This document shows, in pieces, positions 39,754 to 51,821 of a stretch of DNA of 64,000 nucleotides. Numbering within the stretch: the first letter of the stretch is position 1; each line of letters begins with the position of its first letter. The translations under genes were made by a program, and so were the position numbers. The notes below the pieces were generated by a model. That model had not been told where the DNA came from. It was given only the letters and a program-made list of their open reading frames with translations, and ran no database searches. The stretch is from assembly GCF_021646685.1 (NCBI RefSeq), contig NZ_JAKJHW010000001.1, positions 372,001 to 436,000 on the forward strand, in the 5' to 3' direction. The stretch is from Pseudalkalibacillus salsuginis (GTDB taxonomy: Bacteria; Bacillota; Bacilli; Bacillales; Fictibacillaceae).

Positions 39754-40718
39754 CAGTGATTCTCCTGAACTTCATTTTTAGAAGGCTTTCTGGCAATGAA
39801 GGCAACCCAGTCTTCCATCAATAACGTTTCTTCAATCTGGAATCCGGACGCTGTGAGAGATTTCTTCACTTCATCTTTCTTCCCCTTGATGATCCCTGAA
39901 ACGATGAATTTCCCATTAGGTTTAAGTAATTCAAATGCATCTTTATCAAAACGAAGGATGATTTCTGCTAATATGTTAGCGACGATGATGTCATATTCAC
40001 CGCTGGTATTGTCCAGCAGGTTGTTTTGACGGACGGTGATCTGTTCCTGGGATTTGTTCAGCTTGATATTCAACCGTGCACTCTTGACAGCGATCTCATC
40101 CAGGTCCAGTGCAGTTACATGTTTAGCTCCGAGCTTGGCAGCAGCAATACTGAGAACGCCTGAACCTGTCCCGACATCAATCATTTCATCGCCAGGCCTC
40201 AACGTCTTTTCAATCGCCTGGATACACATGACCGTAGTTGGATGTGTGCCTGTTCCGAAAGCCATTCCAGGGTCGAGTTCGACGATAAGTTCATCCGTGC
40301 TTACTTTTTCATACTCTTCCCACGTTGGAATGATCGTAATCCGTTCAGATATTTTTACCGGTTTATAATACTTCTTCCAAGCAGTCGCCCATTCTTCCTC
40401 ATGCACTTCGCTGATTGTGATCTTATTGTGACCAAGGTCGATGTTGTGAAGAAGCAACCCATTGATCGCTTCCTTGATTTCTTCAACGGTCTCTCCTAAA
40501 AAGCTGTTAACTGGCAAATAAGCTTTTACAATTACTCCTTCTTCAGGGTAATCGTCCGGATTTAGTTGGTAGATCTCACCCATTGAGGTATCCCACACTT
40601 TGATCAAGTCCTGCGGGTCTTCGATCACTACTCCACTAGCTCCTGATTCGTGCAGAATATTCGAAATCGGTTCAATTGCTTCCTGTGTTGTATGAATGCT
40701 TATTTCAGACCATTTCAT
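39753..40718 (-). CDS. prmA: Ribosomal protein L11 methyltransferase
   Basis: A 321-residue SAM-dependent methyltransferase. The N-terminal substrate domain begins [20 protein letters not shown]. The catalytic domain has [14 protein letters not shown] (about residue 160), [17 protein letters not shown] and NILAEII. It trimethylates L11. The ATG at 40718 is chosen from family alignment and the upstream TAGG; an ATG four codons earlier is less likely. It follows dnaJ as in B. subtilis. Confidence 0.96.
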   Translation of the reverse strand: MKWSEISIHTTQEAIEPISNILHESGASGVVIEDPQDLIKVWDTSMGEIYQLNPDDYPEEGVIVKAYLPVNSFLGETVEEIKEAINGLLLHNIDLGHNKITISEVHEEEWATAWKKYYKPVKISERITIIPTWEEYEKVSTDELIVELDPGMAFGTGTHPTTVMCIQAIEKTLRPGDEMIDVGTGSGVLSIAAAKLGAKHVTALDLDEIAVKSARLNIKLNKSQEQITVRQNNLLDNTSGEYDIIVANILAEIILRFDKDAFELLKPNGKFIVSGIIKGKKDEVKKSLTASGFQIEETLLMEDWVAFIARKPSKNEVQENH

Positions 40719-40775
40719 GAGACCTACCATCTTCCTTTCATTTTCATTCGTCATGATCATCCAGTCACATTTTCT

Positions 40776-41888
40776 TCATTCGCCCTTAAAAGCTCTTTTC
40801 ACCTTACTGAACAAATTATCATGCTGTTCATCTACTGTTTCACCACTGATTTCAGCAAACTCACGAAGCAATTGTTTTTGTCGATCGCTCAGCTGTTTCG
40901 GGGTGACTACTTTCACTTTGACATGCTGGTCTCCCTGACCGTATCCACGAACATTCTGAACACCTTTTCCACGAAGACGGAAGCTTGTTCCAGACTGTGT
41001 TCCTGCAGGGATTTTCAGCTTCACTTTACCATGAAGTGTCGGGACTTCGATTTCATCACCTAATGTAACTTGAGTGAATGTCAGCGGCATATCAATGAAA
41101 ATATCATCCCCATCACGCTTGTAGAGCTCGTGTGGTGTTACACGTACGACAACATATAGATCTCCTGGAGGTCCACCGTTTTCACCCGCTTCACCTTTTC
41201 CAGCTACACGGATTTGTTGTCCATGATCGATTCCAGCCGGAATTTTCACATGGATTTTATTCTGTTTGCGAACTTTACCTTTTCCACCGCATGTTTGGCA
41301 CTTTTCTTTGATGAATTTACCAGTACCACTACAGTGATGGCATACTCGGCGGTTGACGACACGTCCGAAAGGTGTATTCTGCTCCACATTCAACTGCCCG
41401 CTACCACCGCAATGCGAACATGTTTCAGGTTTCGTTCCTGGCTTCGCTCCAGATCCGAAGCATGTGTCACATTCTTCTTCTTTAGGTATCTGAATATCTG
41501 TCTCTTTACCGAAAACAGCTTCCTCGAATTTAAGAGTCATTGTATATTGCAAATCTGCCCCTTGGCGTGGAGCATTCGGATTCCTGCGTCCTCCTCCACC
41601 GCCAAAAAACATATCGAATATATCTCCGAAGCCACCAAAGTCAGCTCCACCTGCCCCGAATCCCTGGTTAGGATCGGAATGCCCGAATTGATCATAATGA
41701 GCTTTCTTCTGTGAGTCACTCAGGACATCATAAGCTTCCTTGACTTCTTTGAATTTCTCCTCAGCATCCGACGCTTTATTGACATCAGGATGATATTTCC
41801 TAGCGAGTTTTCGATAAGCTTTTTTAACTTCATCAGTCGAGGCGTTCTTATCAACCCCAAGAACTTCATAATAATCACGCTTACTCAA
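40776..41888 (-). CDS. dnaJ: Chaperone DnaJ
   Basis: A 370-residue type I J-protein: a J domain with the HPD motif (KYHPDVNK), a Gly/Phe-rich linker ([16 protein letters not shown]), four CXXCXGXG zinc repeats (about residues 145-210) and C-terminal substrate-binding domains. It stimulates DnaK ATPase. The TTG at 41888 is chosen because GGGAG lies eight bases upstream and it yields MSKRDYYEV, the usual family start. It is separated from dnaK by a terminator and a repeat remnant. Confidence 0.97.
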   Translation of the reverse strand: MSKRDYYEVLGVDKNASTDEVKKAYRKLARKYHPDVNKASDAEEKFKEVKEAYDVLSDSQKKAHYDQFGHSDPNQGFGAGGADFGGFGDIFDMFFGGGGGRRNPNAPRQGADLQYTMTLKFEEAVFGKETDIQIPKEEECDTCFGSGAKPGTKPETCSHCGGSGQLNVEQNTPFGRVVNRRVCHHCSGTGKFIKEKCQTCGGKGKVRKQNKIHVKIPAGIDHGQQIRVAGKGEAGENGGPPGDLYVVVRVTPHELYKRDGDDIFIDMPLTFTQVTLGDEIEVPTLHGKVKLKIPAGTQSGTSFRLRGKGVQNVRGYGQGDQHVKVKVVTPKQLSDRQKQLLREFAEISGETVDEQHDNLFSKVKRAFKGE

Positions 41889-42024
41889 CACTCTCACTCC
41901 CGGTTCTTTTACATAACGATTATCATATCACTATACTCTATGACTCCGCAACATGTTGCAGTTAATTCGTTTTAAGCATTAAGCTCCGTTATACTCCATT
42001 GCTGATTTACACCCAATTCACTCC

Positions 42025-42092
42025 GAAAAGCGGAAGCGACCCGTATAGTCACGCAGGTCACTGGAAAACTCGTCGCCGCAGAAGTACTGAAA
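42025..42092 (+). repeat. Dispersed structured repeat, copy 5 (heavily deleted remnant)
   Basis: Retains GAAAAGCGGAAGCG, then GTCACTGGAA, CTCGTCGCCGCAG and ACTGAA in the order of the full element, with the middle and the 3' third missing. It lies in the dnaK-dnaJ gap, just beyond the dnaK terminator. Confidence 0.65.
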
Positions 42093-42120
42093 AAGAATGA
42101 ATCGATTCTTTTCATTCATA

Positions 42121-42159
42121 GAAAAAGTCAAAGTCTTGAAGACTGACTTTGACTTTTCC
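42121..42159 (-). terminator. Hairpin terminator after dnaK
   Basis: AAAAGTCAAAGTC / GACTTTGACTTTT, a perfect 13-bp stem with a 9-base loop and T run on the minus strand, 10 bases after the dnaK stop. It should reduce read-through into dnaJ. Confidence 0.88.
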
Positions 42160-42168
42160 TTATCGTAC

Positions 42169-44040
<1,872 letters not shown>

Positions 44041-44074
44041 TTAGTTTGGAAATTCAAATTCTTTATCTAGAAAT

Positions 44075-44656
44075 CTACTTGGAATTCACTTTCACCATTG
44101 CAGGACGGACAACTCGATCTTTCAATTTGTAGCCCTTTTGCAGGACTTCAACGACCGTGTTGTCATCATAGCCGTCCTCTTGAACTTGCATGACAGCCTG
44201 ATGTTGGTGAGGATCAAATGCCTCTCCTTCGCCTGGTACTTCTTCTACCCCTTGATTCTGAAGTACCTCGATCAATTGATTATAAACCATCTTCATTCCT
44301 TGATGATAAGAATCAACTTGTTCACGATCAGTCTGTACATTCAATGCGCGTTCAAAGTTATCAAGGACTGGAAGTAACTCTTCTACGATCCCCTGGGCTC
44401 GATATTTTGCAGCCGCTTCTTTTTCCTCTCGGGTACGGCGGCGGAAATTATCATAGTCTGCCTGAACACGGATCATACGATTTTTTATATCTTCGAGTTC
44501 CTTTTCTAGTTCAGTCACTCGGTCGTCTTCTTCATTTTCCAGATCAATTGCATCATCGCTGGATTCTTCGGCCTTTTCTTCCGCAGATTCCTCTTGGGAT
44601 TCTTCAATTTCTTCTTCATTCTCTTGAACGTCTTGCTGTTGTTTGTTTTCTTCCAT
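44075..44656 (-). CDS. grpE: Nucleotide exchange factor GrpE
   Basis: A 193-residue GrpE: a very acidic, disordered N-terminus (Glu/Gln-rich, residues 1-45), a long coiled coil (about 46-100, [17 protein letters not shown]) and the C-terminal beta domain with VVRPAMVKV. It releases ADP from DnaK. The ATG at 44656 follows GGAGG by 8 bases. The 347-bp gap to hrcA is far longer than in B. subtilis because of a repeat copy and a hairpin. Confidence 0.97.
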   Translation of the reverse strand: MEENKQQQDVQENEEEIEESQEESAEEKAEESSDDAIDLENEEDDRVTELEKELEDIKNRMIRVQADYDNFRRRTREEKEAAAKYRAQGIVEELLPVLDNFERALNVQTDREQVDSYHQGMKMVYNQLIEVLQNQGVEEVPGEGEAFDPHQHQAVMQVQEDGYDDNTVVEVLQKGYKLKDRVVRPAMVKVNSK

Positions 44657-44720
44657 TTCATTCACCTCCCTGAACTAGTCAATACCTAATTTAACGATTG
44701 GTTTTTATCAAAAGCATGAT

Positions 44721-44883
44721 AAAGAAAAGCACATGCGCCCTGATCAGCCACGAAGGTCACTGGAAGTCCATCGAGGAGGTTTTCGCCGCCGCAGGAGGAC
44801 TGAAGTGATCCAAGTGGTTGGGCGTTGGAGCCAATATCACTTCACCGCAACCAAAATTTTTATACTTTCTTATCCTTTAAAAA
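44721..44883 (+). repeat. Dispersed structured repeat, copy 4 (middle deleted)
   Basis: The 5' part, GCGCCCTGATCAGCCACGAAG to GAAGTCCATCGAGGAGG, joins directly to TCGCCGCCGCAGGAGGACTG, losing about 60 bases of the centre. The 3' end CCAAGTGGTTGGGCGTTGGAGC and the tail TTCACCGCAACCAAAATTTT are retained. It sits inside the hrcA-grpE gap. Confidence 0.9.
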
Positions 44884-44906
44884 TGGGAGATGAAAAGATC
44901 TCCCAC
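44876..44906 (-). terminator. Hairpin between hrcA and grpE
   Basis: GTGGGAGAT / ATCTCCCAT with a TTTTT run on the minus strand. It may be an attenuating terminator or an mRNA processing/stability hairpin. In B. subtilis the hrcA-grpE mRNA is cleaved near a stem-loop, so the second reading is also plausible. Confidence 0.65.
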
Positions 44907-45003
44907 CCTTTAAATGCTTGGCTTTATTCATCTAAAACATTGCTTAGAGGAAACCAATATCAAAGCCAGGTGCTTTCGCCCATAGATAAAGCTATTACCA
45001 CAA

Positions 45004-46038
45004 TCAGTTTGAATAATACCGTTGTGTCAGCACTTTCGTCAAATCTTTTGAAAGAAGATCGAGCAATCCGATGACACGAGGATACTCCATGCGGGTCGGT
45101 CCTAGGATTGCAAGGGCCCCCATATGCTGGCCACCAATCGAATAACTGGCCGTGATAAGGCTGCAATTCTTCATCTCTTGGATAGAGTTTTCAGCCCCGA
45201 TTTTGACGTTGACCCCTTCAATAGTTCCTTGATGAAGGAGTTGATAGACCAGGTCTTGTTTCTCGATTGCATTATAAAGAGCTTTCACTTTTTCAACATC
45301 CTGAAATTCAGGCTGGTTAAGGATGTTCGTTTTCCCGCCATAATAGACTTTATCCGACTTCTCATTTTGGAAAAGCCGTGTTAAGAAATCAAGCGTCTTT
45401 TCATAATTTCGGAGATGTGTTTTCATTAAACCTTCAACTTCTTGATAAAGCTTTATTTTAAGATGTGAAAAGGGAACTCCCTTTAATCGCTCATTTAAAA
45501 TATTGACAGTGCGCTCAAGATCGGAAGCATCCATACCATCTGGTAACTCAACTGTGTATTTCTCTACATGACCGGTATCCGTGATCAATATGAATATGGC
45601 AGTTCCTGTTGAAATAGGTACGATCTGTAAATGCTTCAGTTTTGTTTCATAAACTTCAGGTCCTAAGATGATTGATGTATAATTCGTGATTTCAGAAAGC
45701 AGATTTGCTGAATGTTCAATCAACATCTCTAATTCAAGCATCTTTTCATGAAACAAAGAACGGATTCGCTTCATGTCCCTGTTCCTCATCACAACTGGTG
45801 ATAACAGGTTATCGACATAGAAACGGTACCCTTTTTCAGAAGGGATCCGCCCTGAAGAACTGTGCGTCTTTTCGATGAAACCCATTTCCTCAAGATCAGC
45901 AAGCTCGTTCCGAATTGTGGCAGAACTGAATGAGATATCCTGACGTTTAGAGATACTTCTCGATCCGAGCGGCTCAGCATTCTGGATATATTCATCTATA
46001 AGAATCTGGAGAATTAACAGCTGACGATCCGTTAACAT
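45004..46038 (-). CDS. hrcA: Heat-inducible transcription repressor HrcA
   Basis: A 344-residue repressor. The N-terminal winged helix is LTDRQLLILQILIDEYIQ followed by SSATIRNELADLEEMGFI; a central insert and C-terminal GAF-like dimerisation domain follow (residues 110-340). It binds CIRCE and needs GroEL for activity, repressing its own operon and groESL. ATG with AAGGGGGATG upstream. First gene of the heat-shock operon, with CIRCE between promoter and gene. Confidence 0.97.
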   Translation of the reverse strand: MLTDRQLLILQILIDEYIQNAEPLGSRSISKRQDISFSSATIRNELADLEEMGFIEKTHSSSGRIPSEKGYRFYVDNLLSPVVMRNRDMKRIRSLFHEKMLELEMLIEHSANLLSEITNYTSIILGPEVYETKLKHLQIVPISTGTAIFILITDTGHVEKYTVELPDGMDASDLERTVNILNERLKGVPFSHLKIKLYQEVEGLMKTHLRNYEKTLDFLTRLFQNEKSDKVYYGGKTNILNQPEFQDVEKVKALYNAIEKQDLVYQLLHQGTIEGVNVKIGAENSIQEMKNCSLITASYSIGGQHMGALAILGPTRMEYPRVIGLLDLLSKDLTKVLTQRYYSN

Positions 46039-46056
46039 CGAGTCTCATCCCCCTTG

Positions 46057-46083
46057 TTAGCACTCGTTATGTTTGAGTGCTAA
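46057..46083 (-). promoter_or_regulatory. CIRCE operator of the hrcA operon
   Basis: A perfect 9-9-9 inverted repeat, TTAGCACTC-N9-GAGTGCTAA, located 18 bases before the hrcA start. HrcA binding site; also a hairpin in the mRNA leader. Confidence 0.98.
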
Positions 46084-46094
46084 TTCTAATTTAT

Positions 46095-46124
46095 AAATTA
46101 CCAAATGAGAAAATACTTTGTCAA
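46095..46124 (-). promoter_or_regulatory. Sigma-A promoter of the hrcA operon
   Basis: A perfect TTGACA at 46119-46124, 18-bp spacer and a weak TAATTT at 46095-46100, just upstream of CIRCE and 4 bases after the hemW stop. The -35 box is certain; the exact -10 is not. Confidence 0.6.
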
Positions 46125-46127
46125 TGT

Positions 46128-47270
46128 TTATATTACACCAATGAATTCTTGGAAAACTTCATTACCGAGAAAAAGCCCCTTCTCTGTCAGTCGAATACTC
46201 TGAGTGTCATTGACTAGGAGGCCTTGAGCTGTGAGTTTGTCAATCTGTTCAGGGAAAACATCCTCAATAGGACGATTGTATTTTTTATAGAAGGTTTCTT
46301 TGTTTACGCCGCCCTTTCTACGGAGCCCAAGAAAAATCTCCTCTTCCATTCGATCCTTGTTGTCAAGTCTGGTCACGATTCTATGAGGAAAACCACCCTC
46401 ACCGAGTTTACGGATATAATGCGGAAGTGGTTTTACGTTTTCATAGCGAATATCCTTCACATATCCATGTGCTCCTGCCCCGATTCCGTAATAAGGTTCG
46501 TTCTTCCAATAGACCTGATTATGTTTGCTTTCGAAACCCGCTTTTGCAAAATTACTGATTTCATAGTGTAGAAATCCTTTCTGCTTCAAAATATCGATCA
46601 AGTATTCGAACATATCCGATTCTTTCTCTTCCCCCGGAAGCGATAACTCGCCCTTCCTGTCCCGAATGCCAAAAACGGTCTGATTCTCCACTTGGAGTGA
46701 ATAGGCGGAAATATGGGGAACATTCAGTTGAAGTGCCAAGCTGACGGATTCCTGGAACATCTCGAGCGTTTGTCCCGGTAAGCCGAACATCAAGTCGATT
46801 GAAATGTTTTCAAACCCAACAGAATGGGCTTCACGGATCATCCTCGCTACATCTTCACGTCGATGATTCCGGTTGAGCGCAGAAAGGAGGGAATCTTGGA
46901 AGGCTTGTACACCAATGCTCAAGCGATTGACACCTGCATTTTTCAATATTCGGAGTTTCTTCCTTTCAGTTACAGATGGGTTCGCTTCAACCGTAAATTC
47001 GATATTTCCATCGATCGGCTGCAAATGTGTAGTGACTATGTCCAACATCCGCTTAAGCTGTTCATCCTCAAGTGCAGTCGGTGTGCCTCCGCCAATGTAG
47101 ATTGTCTCAATCGGTCTTGCTGGATATGAATCCAACAGTTTTTTGATTTCAACCTCCATTGCATCCAAATAATCATAGACCGGCTGACCTTTGATCAAAA
47201 ACTTATTGAAATCACAATAATGGCAGATCTGTTCACAGAAAGGGATATGGATATAAGCCGCTTTCGTCAT
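46128..47270 (-). CDS. hemW: HemW, radical-SAM heme chaperone (formerly HemN-like)
   Basis: A 380-residue radical-SAM protein. The cluster motif IHIPFCEQICHYCDF is at residues about 6-20, GGGTP at about 60 and the HemN C-terminal domain follows. The family-specific C-X3-C-X2-C without an extra N-terminal cysteine points to HemW (heme trafficking) rather than true coproporphyrinogen oxidase HemN. The start is uncertain; the ATG of MTKAAYIHIPFC fits the family, and ATGs 2 and 10 codons earlier exist. It is upstream of hrcA, downstream of lepA. Confidence 0.93.
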   Translation of the reverse strand: MTKAAYIHIPFCEQICHYCDFNKFLIKGQPVYDYLDAMEVEIKKLLDSYPARPIETIYIGGGTPTALEDEQLKRMLDIVTTHLQPIDGNIEFTVEANPSVTERKKLRILKNAGVNRLSIGVQAFQDSLLSALNRNHRREDVARMIREAHSVGFENISIDLMFGLPGQTLEMFQESVSLALQLNVPHISAYSLQVENQTVFGIRDRKGELSLPGEEKESDMFEYLIDILKQKGFLHYEISNFAKAGFESKHNQVYWKNEPYYGIGAGAHGYVKDIRYENVKPLPHYIRKLGEGGFPHRIVTRLDNKDRMEEEIFLGLRRKGGVNKETFYKKYNRPIEDVFPEQIDKLTAQGLLVNDTQSIRLTEKGLFLGNEVFQEFIGVI

Positions 47271-47366
47271 GTTCATCACACTTTCAAAAGGAATAATCAT
47301 TGTAGGTTCAATTTATAAAGAGAGGATGACTCAAGTCCCCGAGCCATCCTTGCAAACAGCATATTA

Positions 47367-49193
47367 TCAATCGTCTGAGTCCATACGCAATACAGACATG
47401 AAAGCTTCTTGCGGGACTTCTACATTCCCGACTGTTTTCATCCGCTTCTTACCTTCCTTTTGCTTCTCCAGCAACTTACGTTTACGTGAGATGTCTCCTC
47501 CGTAACACTTTGCAAGCACGTTTTTTCTCAAAGCCCGGATATTGGTCCTTGCAATGATCTTTTGTCCGATTGCTGCTTGCACAGGGATTTCGAATTGATG
47601 TCGCGGAATAAGCTCTTTCAATTTATCAACAACCGCTTTTCCACGATCGTAAGAGAAATCTCTGTGAACAATAACAGACAACGCATCAATTTTCTCACCA
47701 TTCAAGAGAATGTCCATTTTTACAAGTTTGGATTGCTTGTACCCGATCAATTCATAATCCAACGATGCGTACCCTTTCGTACTGGATTTCAATTGATCGA
47801 AGAAATCATAGACGATTTCAGATAACGGAATTTCATAGATGACATTGACACGGATATCATCCAGGTACTCCATCGTAATGAAATTCCCACGCTTCTTTTG
47901 GCAGATTTCCATGACTGCACCGACATAGTCGTTCGGTGTCATGATCGATGCCTTCACATACGGCTCTTCGACGTAATCGATCGTCTGAGCATCAGGCATA
48001 TTAGCCGGATTATCAACGATCAATTTCTCCCCGCTTGTCAAATTTACATGATAGATAACACTTGGTGCCGTCGTGATCAGATCGATTCCGAATTCCCGTT
48101 CGATACGCTCCTGAATGATTTCCATATGGAGAAGGCCAAGGAAACCACAACGGAAACCGAATCCTAATGCCTGAGAGGTTTCAGCCTCATATTGAAGGGA
48201 GGAATCGTTCAACTCCAACCGTTCCAACGCTTCTCGGAGATCGTTGTAGTTATTGGAGTCGACAGGATATAAGCCGCAGAACACCATCGGATTCATTTTC
48301 CGATAACCTGGAAGTGGTGTATCCGCTCCACCTTTTGCTGTGGTGATCGTATCCCCGACACGTGTATCCCCTACATTTTTAATCGATGCAGTAAGGAATC
48401 CGACATCACCCACTGTCAATTCATCCTTCATAACTGGTTTTGGGGTGAATACACCTAATTCGTTCACTTCAAATTCTTTTCCAGTCGCCATCATTTTGAT
48501 TTTGTCGCCGACTTTTACAGCCCCTTCCGTGATACGGATATAAGCGACCACGCCCCGATAGCTATCGTATAATGAATCGAAGATCAATGCTTTTAAAGGC
48601 GCTTCAGGGTCACCTTGAGGAGCAGGGACCTTTTCAACGATCTGCTCTAAAATATCCTCAATCCCTATTCCGTTTTTCGCAGAAGCCAATACTGCATCCG
48701 AAGCATCGAGCCCTATAACATCCTCAACTTCTTTACGGACACGTTCTGGCTCAGCACTTGGTAAATCGATTTTATTGATGACCGGTAAGATCTCAAGGTC
48801 GTTCTCAAGCGCAAGATAGACATTCGCCAAAGTTTGTGCTTCAATTCCTTGGGCAGCATCGACGATCAATAAAGCACCCTCACATGCTGCCAGGCTTCGA
48901 GATACTTCATAGGTAAAATCGACATGTCCGGGCGTGTCAATAAGATGGAAAATATACTCCTCTCCATCTTTTGCTTTATATGTCAATTGAACGGCATTCA
49001 ACTTGATTGTAATTCCGCGTTCACGTTCCAAATCCATTGCATCAAGCATTTGCTCTTTCATTTCACGTTGTGTCAGAGCACTTGTCTGCTCAAGAATCCG
49101 GTCTGCGAGCGTTGATTTCCCATGGTCGATATGGGCGATAATCGAAAAGTTGCGAATTCTTGATTGACGCCCTGATTTTTTCTCTTTACTCAT
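47367..49193 (-). CDS. lepA: Elongation factor 4 (LepA)
   Basis: A 608-residue translational GTPase. G1 AHIDHGKST, switch [11 protein letters not shown]4 NKIDLP, then domains II, III, V and the LepA-specific C-terminal domain with [28 protein letters not shown] in segments. It back-translocates or remodels stalled ribosomes and aids initiation. The ATG at 49193 is 8 bases after AGGAG; an in-frame GTG three codons earlier overlaps that site. Confidence 0.98.
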   Translation of the reverse strand: MSKEKKSGRQSRIRNFSIIAHIDHGKSTLADRILEQTSALTQREMKEQMLDAMDLERERGITIKLNAVQLTYKAKDGEEYIFHLIDTPGHVDFTYEVSRSLAACEGALLIVDAAQGIEAQTLANVYLALENDLEILPVINKIDLPSAEPERVRKEVEDVIGLDASDAVLASAKNGIGIEDILEQIVEKVPAPQGDPEAPLKALIFDSLYDSYRGVVAYIRITEGAVKVGDKIKMMATGKEFEVNELGVFTPKPVMKDELTVGDVGFLTASIKNVGDTRVGDTITTAKGGADTPLPGYRKMNPMVFCGLYPVDSNNYNDLREALERLELNDSSLQYEAETSQALGFGFRCGFLGLLHMEIIQERIEREFGIDLITTAPSVIYHVNLTSGEKLIVDNPANMPDAQTIDYVEEPYVKASIMTPNDYVGAVMEICQKKRGNFITMEYLDDIRVNVIYEIPLSEIVYDFFDQLKSSTKGYASLDYELIGYKQSKLVKMDILLNGEKIDALSVIVHRDFSYDRGKAVVDKLKELIPRHQFEIPVQAAIGQKIIARTNIRALRKNVLAKCYGGDISRKRKLLEKQKEGKKRMKTVGNVEVPQEAFMSVLRMDSDD

Positions 49194-49578
49194 TCTCTTC
49201 ACTCCTAAGGTCGTACAATTACACTAGCATTGATTATAGCAATAGCACTCTGTTTATTCAATTGTTTATGTATTCAACTTCAATCGAATGTGTGGTGAAG
49301 AAATGACCTTTTACAAACATAAAGGTTATATAAGTTCTGACCTTGATTTTTACTGGACCTTTCCTTAGGCGAAATTTGCGACACTCCTGTGGGAAAAGCG
49401 AGGGGAAGAATTTCTTTCGCGAAAAACATAATTAAGATTTACAGAGCCTGAATAAAGAAAACTCGGCTTTGCCAAGCCTTGGCGAAGGCTGAGCCTTAGC
49501 TCCACTTATACTTCGTTCGTAAACTTTTCTGCTACGTCAGTTAGCTGCATCGCTGAAAAGTTATACTTTCTTAACGTA
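49194..49578. repeat. Intergenic region with hairpin-forming, repeat-like sequence
   Basis: A 385-bp gap between lepA and the yqxA terminator without a gene. It holds a 9-bp stem with a 3-base loop (CTTTGCCAA 49467-49475 / TTGGCGAAG 49479-49487) and an 8-bp stem AACTTTTC / GAAAAGTT (49522-49562). A segment CGACACTCCTGTGGGAAAAGCG near 49380 looks like decayed Bacillus intergenic repeats. Only one copy of each is in this window, so repeat status is an inference. Confidence 0.4.
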
Positions 49579-49645
49579 TAAAAAAGAAGAAGCGGCCTTC
49601 TCGTATCGAAAATGAACAGATACGTAGAGGACCGATCCTTCTTCA
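49579..49645 (-). terminator. gpr-yqxA terminator
   Basis: A long imperfect stem: on the minus strand GAAGAAGGATCGGTCCTCT...GTATC pairs with GATACGAGAAGGCCGCTTCTTC, followed by TTTTTT. It begins 4 bases after yqxA. Confidence 0.85.
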
Positions 49646-49648
49646 AAT

Positions 49649-50002
49649 TCAAGTGAACAAAAAATGCAGGATCTTGTCCAGGACAGTGCTGACAACTGTC
49701 ATGATGACCTTGAGGATTTCACTGATCAACGATGATACCATTTTGCCAAGTTTGGAAAACAAGTTGAAAGCTTCAACTTCTTCAAGCTTCTTCTGTTTTT
49801 CTTTTATGTCGTGGCTTGTAATTTGCGAGCCGAGTACTTCAGCTTCAATGTTCCCGCTATCATTGACTTTCCATTCTAATGCACTATTTCCTTCAGAACC
49901 TTTCATCTTGTCCATTTGAACACCGACTTGCTGCATTCCGATCAGAATACCGAACAACAGGACAGATATCAGTATGAAGCTCTTCATCATAAACCGAACC
50001 AT
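49649..50002 (-). CDS. yqxA: YqxA (DUF3679) membrane-anchored protein
   Basis: A 117-residue protein with an N-terminal TM helix (MVRFMMKSFILISVLLFGIL) and the following GMQQVGVQ typical of YqxA/DUF3679. It also has a hydrophobic C-terminal segment (about 88-117). Function unknown; in B. subtilis it follows spoIIP. ATG at 50002 chosen for GGAGGAAG upstream. It lies 79 bases after gpr with no spoIIP between. Confidence 0.85.
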   Translation of the reverse strand: MVRFMMKSFILISVLLFGILIGMQQVGVQMDKMKGSEGNSALEWKVNDSGNIEAEVLGSQITSHDIKEKQKKLEEVEAFNLFSKLGKMVSSLISEILKVIMTVVSTVLDKILHFLFT

Positions 50003-50081
50003 CCAACTTCCTCCTACCATTCGAAAACATTAAAAAATCAGTGTTGGTACAAGCCTATGCCGATTGATATCCCCTTAGAAC

Positions 50082-51191
50082 TCAATGGGTATATGAGCCG
50101 CTGTTCTGTTGATCGACTTGTCCATGTAAGGCAGTATTCAAACCACTTGCTATCACGTTTGCCATATCATCGATGAAAACGTCCACTTCTTTCGGTGTCA
50201 CCATCAAATTATGTCCGAGCGGTGATAGAACTTCCTTGATCAATTGTCTTTTTTGCGAATCTTCGAGGGTTCCGATCATACCAAGGAATGCTTGGCGATT
50301 TTCTTCATCGGGCATGTCCTCATCTGTGAGATTTTTACGTTCGCCGAAAGTCATTCCTGCTGGCGTCAATGCTTTAGTCGGATCATCCTTTTCACGCATC
50401 TCCCGTCCGAAATGCTTCAGTATGTAGTCGATCGTATCACTCGTAATCGTGACTGCATCGACGACAGTAGGAACTCCAATAGCAATGACCGGTATCCCTA
50501 AAGTATCTTTACTTAACTCTTTCCGTTTATTTCCCACTCCTGAACCTGGATGGATACCAGTATCAGATATTTGGATAGTTGCATTTACACGTTCTATCGC
50601 CCTTGAAGCCAAAGAATCAATCGCGATGACAAAATCCGGTTTTGATTTTTCAATGACCCCTACGATGATATCGCTCGTTTCTATTCCAGTCATCCCCATC
50701 ACTCCAGGAGCTAATGCACTGACTGGACGGAACCCTTCCTCTACATTTTCAGGCGCAAGCTCAAATAAATGCTTCGTAACCAGAAGATTGTTTGTCGTTC
50801 GAGGACCAAGAGCGTCTGGTGTTACATTTACGTTCCCCAACCCGACTACTAGGCAGCTAGCTTCTTTCGAAATGTTCAGTTCATCAAGAAAGCTGGCGAA
50901 CTCATGGGCGAATACCTCTTGAACTCGTTTCTGGAGAGCTGAATCTTTCTTACGGATCCCCTGCATCTCCATCGTCAAGTAGATTCCCGGTTTTTTCCCC
51001 GTCACTTTTTGACCAGTCTCTTCAATCTCTACTCTTGACAGTTTGATGCCGTCTATTTCCCGTTCTTTGACAATGACGCCATCGATTGTTTGCTTCGATT
51101 CTTGTTCTTGTTCTTTCGTGATCATCTCTTTGGATTCAATCGCCAAATCCGTTCTGACGTTGTATATTTCAAGATCTTTGTCCATTGGCAT
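50082..51191 (-). CDS. gpr: Spore germination protease GPR
   Basis: A 369-residue aspartic-type protease that degrades small acid-soluble spore proteins during germination. The N-terminal propeptide (about 1-16, [17 protein letters not shown]) contains the self-cleavage region near YNVRTD. Conserved blocks [22 protein letters not shown] and [10 protein letters not shown] are present. Made in the forespore under sigma-F/sigma-G in B. subtilis; I could not confirm that promoter by eye. ATG with GGGGTGAAAT upstream; divergent from rpsT. Confidence 0.96.
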   Translation of the reverse strand: MPMDKDLEIYNVRTDLAIESKEMITKEQEQESKQTIDGVIVKEREIDGIKLSRVEIEETGQKVTGKKPGIYLTMEMQGIRKKDSALQKRVQEVFAHEFASFLDELNISKEASCLVVGLGNVNVTPDALGPRTTNNLLVTKHLFELAPENVEEGFRPVSALAPGVMGMTGIETSDIIVGVIEKSKPDFVIAIDSLASRAIERVNATIQISDTGIHPGSGVGNKRKELSKDTLGIPVIAIGVPTVVDAVTITSDTIDYILKHFGREMREKDDPTKALTPAGMTFGERKNLTDEDMPDEENRQAFLGMIGTLEDSQKRQLIKEVLSPLGHNLMVTPKEVDVFIDDMANVIASGLNTALHGQVDQQNSGSYTH

Positions 51192-51313
51192 ATTTCACCC
51201 CTGAATTGTTGTTAGCATTATTCAATAGGATAGCCGTCTTCCGTCTCTTTCATTCTTTCGTCTCGAAAAAATGCAAAAAGATCTTTTAACTGATTATCTT
51301 TGTACAAAAGAGA

Positions 51314-51342
51314 TTGCATTTATACGAACGGTTTGATAGAAT
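51314..51342 (+). promoter_or_regulatory. Sigma-A promoter of rpsT
   Basis: TTGCAT (51314-51319), 17-bp spacer, TAGAAT (51337-51342), 54 bases before the rpsT start. Confidence 0.65.
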
Positions 51343-51395
51343 ATCTTGTGTTGTATTTTTCGCAATTTCGGTTGCATTCAAGGAGGTGAACGGAA

Positions 51396-51662
51396 TTGGC
51401 AAATATTAAATCTGCTATTAAACGAGTTAAAACAAACGATAAGCGTCGTGCACACAATGCAGCGATGAAATCATCCATGCGTACTGCTATCAAGAACTTT
51501 GAAACGAAAGTAGCGAACAACGATGCTGAAGGTGCAAAAAGTGCATTCTTGGTTGCAACCAAAAAGCTTGATAAAGCTGCTGGCAAAGGAATCCTTCACA
51601 AAAACGCTGCAGCTAGACAAAAATCTCGTCTTGCAAAGCAATTAAACGGCCTTAGCGCATAA
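51396..51662 (+). CDS. rpsT: Ribosomal protein bS20
   Basis: An 88-residue, lysine/alanine-rich 30S protein, beginning [18 protein letters not shown] and ending [12 protein letters not shown]. The start is TTG, firmly placed by an AAGGAGGTGAACGGAA ribosome binding site. As in other bacilli it is transcribed opposite to gpr and holA. TTG starts in rpsT are known to limit its expression in some bacteria. Confidence 0.98.
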   Translation: MANIKSAIKRVKTNDKRRAHNAAMKSSMRTAIKNFETKVANNDAEGAKSAFLVATKKLDKAAGKGILHKNAAARQKSRLAKQLNGLSA

Positions 51663-51690
51663 TCATACGTGAATGTAATACCGGAATCTG

Positions 51691-51717
51691 AAACGACCTA
51701 CATATCGGGTCGTTTTT
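51691..51717 (+). terminator. rpsT terminator
   Basis: AAACGACC / GGTCGTTT stem with a T run. Confidence 0.88.
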
Positions 51718-51781
51718 CATTTGTATTCGTTTCTGTTGAAGAAGTAGTTTTACCGATATATCCTTATAATCTCCGATAAAC

Positions 51782-51816
51782 AAAAAACCGACCCTCCGTT
51801 TCCAGAGAGTCAGCTT
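51782..51816 (-). terminator. holA terminator
   Basis: On the minus strand GCTGACTCTC pairs with GAGGGTCGGT, loop TGGAAACG, then TTTTTTG. Confidence 0.8.
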
Positions 51817-51821
51817 TCATC

